The notes below the pieces were generated by a model. It made no database searches and was not told the DNA's origin. It worked only from the letters and a program-made list of their open reading frames with translations. This document shows, one piece after another, positions 1 through 10,895 of a stretch of 64,000 nucleotides of DNA. Location of the stretch: contig WIDE01000103.1 of assembly GCA_015039315.1 (NCBI GenBank), positions 1-64,000 on the forward strand. The letters are read 5' to 3'. The stretch comes from Clavulina sp. PMI_390. Taxonomy: Eukaryota > Basidiomycota > Agaricomycetes > Cantharellales > Hydnaceae. Each line of letters opens with the position of its first letter. Position 1 is the first letter of the stretch. Position numbers and translations under genes: made by a program.

Positions 1-615
1 CGACGGTCATTGTTCTTGTCCCTCTCCAGGGTACCGACTCTTCGATTCCAATGATGGCCGCTGCCGAACAGCACGCCACATTCTTCGTCAACTCGCACCC
101 TCGCCTCGAGCGCATCCCTGGCGCCTCATTAGTGTTCAGCGTTTCCGAACGATGGGCCTCCGAGGTCAACACTCGCTATGCCTCTTTCCTCGCCGATCAA
201 TCGTTCAACCCTGCCAGCACTTGCACTGTTGACGAGGCTGCTCTGCGTAATGCGCTGTCGATAGTGGCCGACTTTGAGAACGATACTTCTATCACTCAAA
301 GGGATCCGATGGCGATGTGGAGCTACTCGCGGATGACGGCGGCTGCGGCGGAGGAAATCAAGACACTGTGAGTTTTTCGCAATCTTAGCATCATTCTTCG
401 TCACATAATTGGCTTAGCACTCAACTTTTATTTTACCCTCTGTTAGCCTCCTGCCAACCCTCGCCCTGGAACACAAGAAGCCGATCGTCCCAGCAGGATG
501 CCATGTCCGCAAGTACTCGGAGCGCTATGATGAGGAGTGGCTGCCACCAAAAGTCGAACAACCACACAGCGCGTTCGGTATCGTGTCTAGCACGACTTTT
601 GAGGCCGTTCACTGA
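1..615 (+). CDS. 3' part of an unrecognised gene (copy A)
   Basis: An exon opens after an acceptor at about base 30 and runs to 368. An intron of about 80 bases follows (GTGAG...TTAG), then a last exon to a TGA at 613-615. The second exon reads in frame through 'LALEHKKPIVPAGCHVRKYS' and on to 'DEEWLPP'. The 5' part lies outside the window. I do not recognise the family, and no signal peptide, membrane segment or catalytic motif is visible. The reading is supported by a homologous but broken copy at 5130-5900, which preserves the same intron position and the same motif order ('MWSY...', 'LLPTLALEHK'). The gene is probably real because reading frame and splice sites agree, but its function is unknown. 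Confidence 0.5.
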
Positions 616-1165
616 TACTTCTCGCTACAATACCGCTAGTCTATTTCTTGCTCATTTAGTTGCTTCGTTCTTGACCCACACTCGCTTTCGCACCCTTTTT
701 GCATTCGTTACCACCTCATTTCGCTCAACTACTCCCATGTATATTACACCGGAAACTCTATCGTCAATTCAGCTCTCCGATACCTCAAAAACCACCTTAG
801 CGACCAACGTGCCGCGCTGCCAGTGTTTCCGACCGGTCAATTAGATGGCTGGCTGACGACTCCGCTATGTGCGTCTGTGACCATGGCTTCATCCTATGCA
901 TTGGGTAGGATTCAACTAGTGAGATCAGCATACTTCAAACGTTGCCAACGGTATCTTTAGGCCTTGATTCGTCTCAACTCCTTGAGGAGCCAATGGTGAG
1001 CTTCGACCCACTTTGTCCTCAGAATTCATTTTTACATGCAAGAAACGATGTCTTCTCTATATAGTCAGCCTCAAGCACCGCAGAGACAGACAACGAATAT
1101 GTGCAACGAATACATTTTTGATACATTCAAACTAACAACACTTACTGCTACCATTCTATGGCATA
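616..1165. other. Intergenic, no gene seen
   Basis: Presumed 3' regions of two convergent genes. The short open frames here have no splice or family support. Confidence 0.4.
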
Positions 1166-1878
1166 TTAGTAGCCAAATTCGAAGGTCTGCTGCATACTGT
1201 AGAATCAAATGCCGAATAAAAGCTATGTCAATTGAGTGACCGCCAACTATCACAAACAAGACACAAAAAAGACGAGTGCACATACATCTTGAAACCAAGC
1301 TGGGTCGGAGAATAGTCTGGGATAACAAGAAACGTCTCCATGTATGCGGCTTCCTGGCCACCGTCAATCTTAGGCGCAAGAGTTCAGTGAAAGTTTTAGT
1401 CGCCGAAGAAAATTGAGATGACGCACGGAAATTTTCCCTTTCACTTCAATTTTGATAGGCTCTTCGCCTGCATTGGCCTTGATCGAATCACTTTCGTGCT
1501 TCATGGATGGGCCGTTCTGCACGATCATAGTACGCGTCACGACATTCGGATCATTCCGTCCTAATTTAGAAAGATTCGGCATGGGCGGATGAATTTTTAC
1601 TAACGAGGAAGAAGCCCATGATAGCGCGGCGGCTAGGGATGAAATTATGGTTCCACATCAGACCAGCACTTTCAATCTGGAAAAAACGATCAAAATTTGA
1701 GAAGGAGGCTAGTAACAAGAGGTACGTACGTAGTAGTTTTCTAGCTCCATGCGGCGATCTGAAGAGTCCACGACCGAATAGTATTTCTTGATGAACTACA
1801 TGTGCGAGAAAGTGTCAGAAATGGGGGAGAGCGATCGAGGTCCAGTGAAAGACACACTTCAGCAGCGTGTTCTTCCAT
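1166..1878 (-). CDS. NTF2-fold small protein, paralogue L1 (intact)
   Basis: Six exons on the minus strand: start 'MEEHAAE' at 1878; 'FIKKYYSVVDSSDRR'; 'MWNHNFIPSRRAIMGFF'; 'MKHESDSIKA...VKGKIS'; 'YMETFLVIPDYSPTQLGFK'; and a short last exon 'MQQTFEFGY' with its stop at 1166-1168. About 120 residues. The order FxxxYY / W-N / G-or-R-x-I-x-x-F / H-x-x-x-S-I-K-A / V-x-G / ETF matches NTF2 and its relatives such as NXT1/p15, which form a cone-shaped fold used in nuclear transport and as a small-ligand pocket. The canonical NDxFR ending is replaced by QxF. Intron positions match the other six copies in this window, including the fifth intron splitting an AT|x codon. The ligand or partner is unknown. 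It may not act in nuclear transport at all. Confidence 0.75.
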
Positions 1879-2699
1879 TGCGACGATGTTTCGACTGGAT
1901 TAATGATGATGGAAGGTGGAAGATGGCCGAGGTGCTACCTTTTATATCTTAGAGCATTCTGACAGGGCATACGCGTCCGAGAGTCTGTGACATTTTGATG
2001 AGTCTCATGACCATCGAAAGCTTGCATGCTGACGCGCCCCGTCCTTGCGTTCTTGACACTGACAGTGGAGCCATTTCATATTGGTGTGGAGGTATCACAG
2101 CCCTTATACCACGGTACATTTATCCAGGACGAAGCGCACCTGAAAGAGGAGGCCCACATGAATGGCATTGATGCTGTAAATTCCTTCATGCGTTCGGACA
2201 TCCGCCTTTGGTAGTGAATATGAGTCGGCGAGAAGTGGTTCGTCGCGAACAGGAGCACAAAGAGCAGACCATTCGATCAACCAAGCCAAAAAAAAAAAAC
2301 TCGTTCAGTTGCCGCCCTTCGACCGGAGGCGTTTATCCTAGCGCTCGCAAGATCGGTTTCTGTAGAGAACATAGAATGCATAAAGCGATGCTCCTTGACA
2401 CCGTCAGAGGTCATGTGGAAAGGTAGATGGGGCTTAGAAGCACCAAACAGCCCGGGTTAACACGGTGGAGTCGAAACGAGAATGACGTGGTGGTTGTGGT
2501 GACAGCAGTGAAGATATATACACGGCTGAGGGCGGGTGATCGCGCCTGAGCTTGATACATATGCATATATCGATGCTACTGAAGCCCTGGCTCGCCCTCG
2601 GCGACCAGATGGCATCTGAGCTCTCTTTATGAACGAATCGGGGTGATGCAAGATGAACTAAAATGTGAGACCGTTGGCAATCACGCTTGTGTCCTATTT
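1879..2699. other. Intergenic; upstream flank of duplicated unit B
   Basis: No supported gene. From about 2460 the sequence is diverged but alignable with 4700-4800 (shared runs around 'gagaatgacg' and 'ggtgacag'), so the duplication that produced units B and C includes upstream DNA. A run of 11 A lies near 2288. Confidence 0.4.
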
Positions 2700-2710
2700 T
2701 ATCCACCACG

Positions 2711-2990
2711 ATGCTCGTAGGATCACAACATCCAGTCCGAAGGCGGAATGAATCGCTTCATGCAGTATCTGACGGTTTAGCATGGCCCAGAGATGCGTCC
2801 AACACGCTTCCTGCCGCAGCATTCGCTGCGAGACGCTGTGGTTTGCCCACTCGCGAGCAATTCGCACTCGAAGTAGCCCGTCTTTCTCGCGCTAGTTTGT
2901 TCATCATTAGCATATGAAATTCATCCTTTTTACTGGTCTCACTCCTTCTTTCCTTCTTGCTCATGTCAATAAACTTCATCGTTATCATCG
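2711..2990 (+). pseudogene. Isolated 5' fragment (copy B) of the unrecognised gene
   Basis: ATG at 2711 opens a 68-residue frame beginning 'MLVGSQHPVRRRNESLHAVS' and ending 'ASLFIISI' at 2917. The DNA aligns with 5130-5390 (unit C), where the same start is followed by the 3' half. Here the homology stops near 2990 and the 3' half is missing; the next gene is the minus-strand NTF2-fold copy L2. It is therefore most likely a detached first exon. The alternative, a short independent gene, cannot be excluded because the frame itself is open. Confidence 0.4.
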
Positions 2991-3049
2991 ATTAAGGTGA
3001 AGCACAATAACTGAGCAAACTACACACTGAGGCGTTGTCAAGCTCGAAC

Positions 3050-3802
3050 GTGCGACGGAATGGTGAGTTTTACATTGCTGCATCTATTTCGAGGAAAAAT
3101 AATCTCGAAGGCTACGAAATTGGAAATCCGAATTAAATATCAATGTTTCTAGTTGGATCAATAAGCGAGGAGTCTAACACGAAGCGACATACATCATAAA
3201 TTTTGTATCGGAGTCTTTTGGGACCACGAGGAATGTCTCGGTAAATTGTTGGGGAGGACTACCTCCCATCTAGAACAACTGAAATTAGTGGTCAGTTCGT
3301 GGTCTACAGTTCCGCCCTCACTCCTTTCTTGGAAGGCAAAAAATGAAGGGAGATTTAGCTCACAGAAAGTGTTCCTTTGACCTTCGAACCTCGTAAGGGA
3401 CTCATCCATATAGGCTTTAACGGTTTCAATTTCATGACGCAGCCATGGAAGTATCTAGAATGTGAGGATGGCAGTTCACTCAGCACGGTGGTACAAGATT
3501 GCAGAGCGACAAGGAGGTAATACGGACCTTGAAGAAGCCCATAATTTCATGTTGAAGTATGTAGGGCCTATCGTTCCAAACTAACATGGCGGGAAAATCC
3601 TACGAGAGTGGAGATAGATGAATAAGTGCGGACCGTTGATAAGAACACACACATACATAGTACTCGGACGCTCTCTCTCGATCTTCGAAGCTATCTAGCA
3701 TTTGATAAAGTCCTTTAACAAACTTCAGGTATGAATTTTTTGAGAGAAATGTGATTAGTCGGGGAGCAAGAGATGACGCACGGTAGTAGCTACTTCGTCC
3801 AT
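3050..3802 (-). pseudogene. NTF2-fold paralogue L2, probably decaying
   Basis: Minus-strand exons follow the L1 plan: 'MDEVATT' (start 3802); 'FVKGLYQMLDSFEDRERASE'; 'DFPAMLVWNDRPY...IMGFFK'; 'ILPWLRHEIETVKAYMDE'; and 'QQFTETFLVVPKDSDTKFMM'. Two faults are visible. The fourth exon, ended at its only good donor (TTTCT|GTGAGC), leaves one extra base, which puts the ETF exon out of frame and into an immediate TAG. The last exon begins ATG directly after the acceptor, where functional copies have one extra base before it. Either the gene is a pseudogene or an unusual splice restores frame. About 700 bases, similar in size to its intact neighbour. Confidence 0.5.
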
Positions 3803-5129
3803 GGGGAGAATGTGTCAGATGGTAGTGACTATCAAAAATGAGCTCAAAGGGCATCCATTTATTTTTCGGCGCGTTTTGACCATCGGACCCGCAGGCCCGC
3901 TGTTTTGACAGTTTGACAAACCCCCTGACGGCCGAAAATTCTGCCTAATCACAAGCATCATGACCGTGTGTCTGACATTGACAGAGTGGTGTTAGTCCAA
4001 GTGAGTTATGTTGTGGGGGTATCTCATTAATAGCCTTTGACCGTACCTATCCAATGCGGACCGCACGGGAGCCGGGGAGAGTCTTCCTAGGTCCTTACTC
4101 GCGTTATCGGATTAGATATAGTGTCGCAAGATTGTTTAACGCATCTCGTAGCGATGGGTGCTGCTCAAAGTACTATACATGGGCCCTACGGCTTGGCGTG
4201 AGGTCGAGTGGAAAGGGGTTCCAGCATAGTCTCCCGGGCGGTGGCAAATAGAATCACCATATATAATGTGGTGTCGAGGTATCAAAGCGTTCGAGCCCGC
4301 ATACTTGCCAAGAACAAAAGATGCGCGGGGGAAAAGAAGTCCTAAAGGCAGGCCATGGTACGATGGTGTTAACATATCACAGGTGTACACACCTAAGAGG
4401 GAATAGATTAAATCACTCGCTGGGGCATACACAATAGTTCATACGAATTCAGCAGCAGGTGTCGGTCTATCGTCAATAGGCGATACATGCTACCCAGGGA
4501 GTAGACCGCTTGACCAAGCGAAAATAAAAAAAATCTGCAAAGCCAACCTTCAATCGAAGATGTCAATCCTAGCGCCGGCGAGGTCAGAATAATGGTAATG
4601 TCACGTCATTTTGTGGAGAACCTATATGCATAAAGCAAGGGTCAGAGAGCGGGGTCAGGTGAGGACTACAGATGCTGTGGAGAAGCTTGGGACTCCGGAC
4701 GAGAGACGACGAAGAGTCACACGCTAGAATCAGGACGGGAATGACACGATGAATTTGGTGACAGGGATGCAGACGCATACCGTCAAGGGCGGATAGAGCA
4801 ATCGATCGCATTGGAGCTCGATGCTTAGTTTGAAGATGTCCGCAGTGGCCACAGAACACGGGCTTGTCGCTGCCTAACAGATGACAACAGGGCTCCACTC
4901 GAGAGAGAAATGATGGTAGATGGGTCATCGGTAGCAAAAAATTCGTGACAGCTGACAGTTTACAAACCCAAACAAAGCAATACATCTTCTTCCACAGGCC
5001 TCTGTCGATCTGTGCGTGTGATTATGGAATGTAGATATTGCAAGAGCCTTGCTACACGCTACGCCTACGACATGGCGGAAGCGCGTGACCGTTGACGGCC
5101 ACGTTTGGATCCCAGTTGTGCTCATGACC
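3803..5129. other. Intergenic, no gene seen; upstream flank of unit C from about 4680
   Basis: No open frame with splice support. The stretch from about 4680 resembles the upstream flank of unit B. Confidence 0.35.
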
Positions 5130-5900
5130 ATGCTCGTAGGATTACAACATCCTCCCCGAGGACGAAATGAATTGCTTCATGGATCACCTACGAGTCTAGC
5201 ATGGCCCATGGGGCGCGTCTAACGCCCTTCTCGCCGCGACGGCCCCGGTGAGACACTAATGTTCGCTTACTCCCGAGCAAATCGCCCTCGCCAGGCAGCC
5301 AGTCCTTCTATGCGGGTTCATCCATCACTATCGTATGGCTTTCGTTTTTCGTTCGCCCCGCTCCTCCCCCCCTTCCTTGTCCTTCATGTTAGGGAACTGA
5401 CCTGACTCGACTCTTCAATCCCAGTGATTGGCGCTCCCGAACAACTGGTCACATTCTTTGCGATTGTCAACTTTCCTCAAGCCGATCCTGGCCTATCATC
5501 ATTGTTTACAAGGTCCAGAGTCGACAGTCGCTACGCCTCTTCCCTGCCTGAGGAGTTATTCGACCATTTGAGTGTCCGCGCTGTCAGCCGTGTTGCTCTG
5601 CGTGATGCACTATTGATGGCGGCTGGCTTCCAGAACGATCCATTTATTGTGCAGAAGGATACGGTGGCGATGTGGAGCTACTTATGAATGAAAGCTGATG
5701 TGGTAGAAGAAGCCAAGACGTCGTAAGTTCCACAATCTAGTCAAAGCTTTTCGTCGAATGATTGGCTGAACGTAGTTGAGCGCTGCTCTCTGTTAGCCTC
5801 CTACCCACTCTCGCCCTAGAACATAAGTTTCGTATCATCTTGGTGGGTTGACATGCCCGCGAGCACTCTGACCGCCATAGCAAGGAATGCTGCCTGTACA
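5130..5900 (+). pseudogene. Broken full-length copy (C) of the unrecognised gene
   Basis: The 5' half (ATG 5130, 'MLVG.QHP..') aligns with unit B and the 3' half (5424-5900) with unit A. This is the only place where both halves adjoin, so it shows how the ancestral gene was arranged. Early stops occur in the 5' half. Where copy A reads 'AMWSYSRMTAAAAEE', copy C reads 'AMWSYL' and stops (TGA at 5685-5687). The intron boundary (GTAAG...TTAG) and the following 'LLPTLALEHK' stretch are still visible. A pseudogene by these criteria. Confidence 0.6.
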
Positions 5901-7237
5901 GGTTAGAAAGCCCCACAGTGCTGACAACTTGCAGGTTGGGTGGCTAACTAATACCTTCACCCATTGTGTCCCTATCGTCGCTTCATCAGAATGATTGTAT
6001 CTTGAGCCAGGTTTGTTCATCTCGACCACCAAAGGAGCCAATACTTAGATTCATCCTCATGATTCTGTCAGAACCCTTCACTGATGGGCTAGGGCTCCAC
6101 AGCGTCTCAATATTGAACACGTCGCCGTCCCCAAACACCATCTGGACGCACCTTGCTAACATCCAATACGAGAAGTCTCGCTAATCACTAGCGACTGGGC
6201 CACTAGTTCCAACGACCAGCAGAATGCCACTGAATCCTGTGAATTACGGTGCGTTGATCAGGCGCTTTGTCGGGGCTAGTCTAACTCTTTGATAACTCCA
6301 AAGTAACATGCTGCCTCAGACGTCCGCGATAGCAGACCGCCCCGCCCACTGATGCTACGTCTTCCTTTGATACCTTTTGGCAAAGTATTCTCGTGTGCCC
6401 GCGCTTGTATGCTGTATGAGCGTGCCAGGGAGCACGAGTGTCTTCGAAGTCCTCTCCACACACCGACTTCGTAAACTGACCGATTTTGCTCTTTGTCAAG
6501 AAGATTTCTATACCAGCGAGCCAGCTAGTCATGTGGAGACGGGGAGTGGAATTGGAAGCCACTAACCCTCCGACGTGAGAACATACCTCCGCTCATCTGA
6601 AAATCCAAGTCATCACCATATGGGCATGACATTATCAGGCAATTTAATGCATTATAGCTAATTCATGCAAACTATTGCGTACCTTCTTCGTGAAATAGAA
6701 CCTTCCCCGGATGCAACGTGTCACGAAAGGCAAGATTACCCACTAGCTCCGGAGGATCTCACCAAACGATCAAGTCACTTCCCAAAACACATGGCCTGTC
6801 ACTTGTATTTCCCTTTCATCGTGAGGAGATGACGACGTGCATCCCTACCCACTTCTGCGTGTCCCAAGCTCACACCTCTCAGATGGACCTACAAGTGATT
6901 CTTTTCGTGGAAAGGTACTCACCGCCGGCAATTTGAGTTGTTATATCAGCTTAGCCAATGATCAGACCCGTCCCACCATGCTGAAAACGGTTCACATCAA
7001 CGCGTAAATAATTATGAAATTCCACCAAAATGTCAAAGGGCGGGAGTCGATCCTCAGGTAATACTTCCACCTGACCACAACAGAACCATTCGCATATTCC
7101 TACAGTCATCCTTCTGCCCGTAACGTATGCGATATACGGTTTACTCATTTTTGGCGTCGTTTTCTCAGCTGCTTCTGCCTCGTCGTTCAGCACCAAAGTT
7201 TACGGAGCTCACTGGCCGTAGAATGTCACCATTAAGC
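5901..7237. other. Intergenic; only the upstream region of lectin A recognised
   Basis: No gene supported. The last 130 bases resemble the upstream region of lectin B. Confidence 0.35.
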
Positions 7238-7245
7238 TATAAATT
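7238..7245 (+). promoter_or_regulatory. TATA box of lectin A
   Basis: TATAAATT lies 92 bases before the ATG. The other three lectin genes carry the same type of box 85-92 bases before theirs, which supports both the box and the chosen starts. Confidence 0.65.
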
Positions 7246-7329
7246 GGACGACTATGAGCCCAAAGTTTGCCCTCATCAACCCATTCCAGTCATATTCGAG
7301 CCCAGCTTCGCCTCTCAGCCTCATCAAAA

Positions 7330-8573
7330 ATGTCGTTCTCCGTCGGTGCTGTCTACCAAATGATCAACAAGGCGTCCGGAACCGCCGCCGACTATAGTCA
7401 ACGAGACTTCCGCTCCCTCATCGGCTACAAGGCCCATGGTGGTCCCGCACAGCAGGTCCGTTATTGGTCGTCGATGGCGAGAGAAGAGTAACGCACTCAC
7501 TGATTGCATCACCCCACTCGACCCCTTGCATCCTCTAGTGGATGTTTGAGGAAGCCTGCGACGGCCTTTACTACATTCGCTGCACCAAAAGCGAGATGCC
7601 TTACATCTCATATGAAGGTTCCCCTCGCTCTGGCGATAAAGCCATCTGCACGCGTTCCCCGCGTCCTTGGAAGGTTGTTCGCGATTCTAACCATCAGGGA
7701 TGCTTCAAGTTAGTCTAGCTTCGCTGTTCTTTCGACTATTCTCTACCTTCGGTCCTGATCGGTCTGTATGTAGGGTCTTGCACCCAGACGGCAAGCTCTG
7801 CCTCGATCTGAACTACGGCAGGCCAGACGACTTCACGCCAATCATTCTCTATCAACTCACGAGCAACTCCAACCAAGCTTGGAACTTCAAGCTTTTGACG
7901 GAATTCAGCCCGAACATGGCTCCGCGCTTCCGCGTAGGTCACCAAAATTCCGTAATGCTTTAGAGCTAACATCCTGCCTCTTTGGATCCAAATATTCAGC
8001 TGACGAACAAGGCTACCAACACTGTGGCGGGTCTGGCGTCGAACAACAGGAGCGTGGTTGGCGAGGACCGAGTGAACAACCGCTCCGCTCAAGTCGTAAG
8101 TATACATAACGTTCCACCTCGGGTTTCTGAATGCTCAGTGTCCCAATACACACCTCATCTTGATGATCCATTTGTGGGTCTACAACCACCTATGCCGATC
8201 GGCTACTGGCCTGTCATGCCACTGAACATCGGCCCCCTCTCGGCGTTGTTTTCGGGCTCCCCAGTGGAGCGTTGAAACTGTCGACGCGTCCAAGAACCGT
8301 TACCGCATCAAGAATGTTGGCACCGGCCAGTACCTCTCCTTCAACGGAAATCTCTCCGCTAGCAACCCACTGCTCGCGACCCCCGACAGAAAGGAGTGGG
8401 AGATCCGCCTTCAGGGTAACACCTTCCCTCAGGAGGTGAAGATCTACGCTCCCGGTTCCAACTACCTGGTCGACTTGACGGCAAGCAACCCCAAGGCTGG
8501 TACGCCAGTGATCCTGTACCCAACGCAGAACCCTGGTATCAACCAGCAGTGGAAGATCGAACGTGCTGACTAG
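7330..8573 (+). CDS. Ricin-B-type (beta-trefoil) lectin A
   Basis: Five exons (7330-7455, 7539-7708, 7774-7933, 8000-8095, 8265-8573) encode 286 residues. There is no signal peptide, so the protein is probably cytosolic, as is usual for fungal fruit-body lectins. Two beta-trefoil units are inferred, about 1-145 and 150-286. QxW-type signatures are visible as 'AQQW', 'NQAWNF' and 'NQQWKI', with repeats such as 'LHPDGKLCLDL' and 'YLVDLTASNPKAGTPVILYP'. Exon 1 and exon 4 encode related segments (NKA(S/T)xTxA...RS(L/V)(I/V)G...), each ending just before an aromatic residue. The product is nearly identical to lectin B 14 kb away on the other strand. Lectin activity is inferred from the fold; the sugar specificity is unknown. 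Confidence 0.8.
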
Positions 8574-9268
8574 AAGAGAGGATAGGATAGGGCCGGAGGA
8601 ACGGACTCTAGATGTTTAGTAGCAGTGCAGCAGGCTGAGAAACTCGTTCCTTCCTTGGTCATTCTTACGTTGTATTGTGATTCTCCAGTCCTTTTACTCG
8701 TGTCTGTCGAAGCAAAACAACGGCGAAATTCGCCCCTTTTATTTTCTTCATCAATAAAAATGTGGTTGTAACATCAGTGAAAGCTCTGACCATGGCACTC
8801 CAACAGACGCTCCAAGGGTATCGTTTCGTGCACCACTCGTCCTTAGTTGAGCGATTTACCGATAATCCAACTAACCATTACCGTAGATTCATCATAGGGG
8901 GTGACCTGGGACGTACTGCGCTCAGCCTCGCCTTGAGGGAGCAACCGAGCATATGAGTGCTGGTGTTTTTGGAGGGTGTGCGAGCCTGAGGTTTGAATGG
9001 ACCGGCAGTACCCAATACGGCCCCGCTCCTGCCGATGCATCTTCCTCATGCGTCTCCAGGGTCGACGCCCTCGGCCAGTGTATTGCGTAATCTGGCGCTG
9101 ATTCAGATTCAACTGTAGCACCCTGGCCTTCCGCCCTGTCTTTGCTTCGGCGCTTGAACGACACCATCTCCGAATTACTATGGCAAATCTGCACCGCCTC
9201 CATATTTCGTGACTCCTTTGCTGGTGCCCGCCGACCTTGAAACGCCTCCTCTTGGGAATCTAGATAAC
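8574..9268. other. Lectin A 3' region and intergenic DNA
   Basis: Contains the lectin A 3' element and an AATAAAA-type signal near 8754. No gene seen. Confidence 0.4.
8722..8734 (+). promoter_or_regulatory. Inverted-repeat element in the lectin A 3' region
   Basis: GGCGAAATTCGCC, a near-perfect palindrome about 150 bases past the stop. Related sequences sit at similar distances after lectins B and C, so it may be a 3'-UTR hairpin. Confidence 0.4.
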
Positions 9269-10184
9269 ATGGCTGATACTTCCAGTAAGCAAACACCGTT
9301 CTCACTACATTCTTATCCTTAACTTGTTTGAACGATCATACGATAATTGCAGCACTCCCTCCGGAGTACACGCCCACAAATCAACGAGTTCCTGCGGAAG
9401 TATGATCAACCCACAGCCCCGAGCCCCCAGATTGTGCTGACCAACGCTCTTAGTACCCTCTACAGACGCCCGAGCTTGCCCAATACTGTATGTGTTTTCT
9501 CAAGAACCGAAGCTGCGATCAATAATAACTTCAATATCACTAGTATACTACCAGCTCTTCCAAAGTGACCAAACTATTCCTTCGTACTACTCTTCCGACA
9601 CCGGTAATCCAGCAGTTGGAAAAATCCTTCGTATCAGCATTGCCCCTCCTAAAACATTTGGGGTTTTCAGGCGGGGTATCGCACGATTAGAGGGATTTGA
9701 GGCCCCAGACGCACTGAACGTTTATTTGCCCGAGTCAGATAATCCCGTTCCGGAGGCAAATCGCATCTCTTTCATACCAGGGGCTCCAGGTACCCTCGCT
9801 GATGACCCACTATCCATCATCATCGTGTTTTCTGCCGAGCGCAAATCACACATCCCTGGAGTGCTGTCTCGAAACTCCCCGGCCCCTTGGACTATCGATG
9901 CGGATGGGGTAGGCCACCCAGGTCGGGATCCAAATGACCCGAACTTCGTGCTATCATCTGCTATACCTCCAAAATGGCGCACCGCGACCCCAGACAACGC
10001 CAAGACAACATCTTTATACCTTTTCCAATGGAATCCTACATCAGAACAGCCTCTAAAACTTCCAATCGAGATCAGTCATACTGAAACTGTATTTGTGAAC
10101 CCTAAGGTTCATCAGTTCTTGGAAGTTGATGGTAGGGTTTCCCTTCACGCACATAGCCATGTGATAGCTGATGTCGGATCATAG
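9269..10184 (+). CDS. Unknown-function protein with a VAPP-type motif, paralogue 1
   Basis: Proposed exons start at 'MADTS' (9269), pass through 'LPPEYTPTNQRVPAE' and a short exon 'TPELAQY', then read through one long exon from 'YYQLFQSDQTIPSYY' to a TAG at 10182-10184. The motif 'VGKILRISIAPPKT' followed by an acidic stretch and 'PGAPGTLADDP' matches the second copy at 15442-16285 in order and spacing. From memory, Agaricomycete genomes hold many proteins with a 'RISVAPPHTVASLK' segment, but I cannot name a function or database family. No signal peptide or membrane segment. The 3' end could contain one more intron, as in paralogue 2. Confidence 0.6.
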
Positions 10185-10480
10185 GAGTCGTGTGTTCATG
10201 CGTTCAAATAATGCATCCAGGGAGTAGGAGGATCGGAGGTCAGCCTGCTCTCAGTTGTCAAAATTGATGACGTGCTCATGGTCGCTTTGGATCCGAACAT
10301 CTAGCTGCTGTATCAAACTTGATTAAATTCTGATACCCCTGCTACCTTGTTCCTATCGAGTACAATTGCCAATATCTCGATTCATTTCTCTACGTTCCGA
10401 TGATTCGTCCGTCATATATCAACTAGTGTACCCATGCTTGAAATTCCCACTACCAGAACTGTTCATTCGCTCTCAGCATC
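10185..10480. other. Intergenic, nothing recognised
   Basis: Short AT-rich stretch between two plus-strand models; no signal seen. Confidence 0.4.
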
Positions 10481-10895
10481 ATGCGTCCCTCTACAACACA
10501 GCGAATTGACTCCACTTTCCATGGATCGTCTGCCCCTGTTCGCACATCATTCAAAAACAGTTTTCCTTTCTCTCTCTCTAATCCTGTCTATCCCCGATCG
10601 GACATAACTATCTGGCGGGAGCTATATTTGGTACGTTTGGCGGAATATATCATAGGTTAAGGGCGTATTACTAAACTGACAGCGACAAGCACCTCCAACG
10701 TCATCGATACTCGCCAAATGGTGCTTTTATCGGGGGGCTAGGGAGCTTGCTGCGGCTATGAGGGCACCTTTGAGCGCCGCTGGGGTTTCAACTATAAGTA
10801 CGAGCCCGCAGCGGTTAGTAAAATATCGTCTTTCACCGGAGTTGCAGGGTCACTTACTCCATGCTGGGAACAGTAAAGTCATGTCGTCAAGGTAA
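10481..10895 (+). CDS. Possible small gene overlapping the 3' end of the regulator
   Basis: ATG at 10481 opens a 50-codon exon ('MRPSTTQRIDSTFHGSS') that ends at a good donor (GTACGT). A 52-base intron with a TACTAAA-like branch site follows, then a 71-codon exon from 10683 to a TAA at 10893-10895. The predicted product is 120 residues, basic, with no recognised domain. Its second exon runs antisense to the last exon of the Zn-cluster regulator, so the two would overlap tail to tail. Splice signals favour a transcript here, but coding by chance opposite a real exon is possible. Confidence 0.3.

Noticed and set aside
4285..4300. B-box-like 'gttcgagcc'
   Set aside because: No A box or acceptor stem around it.
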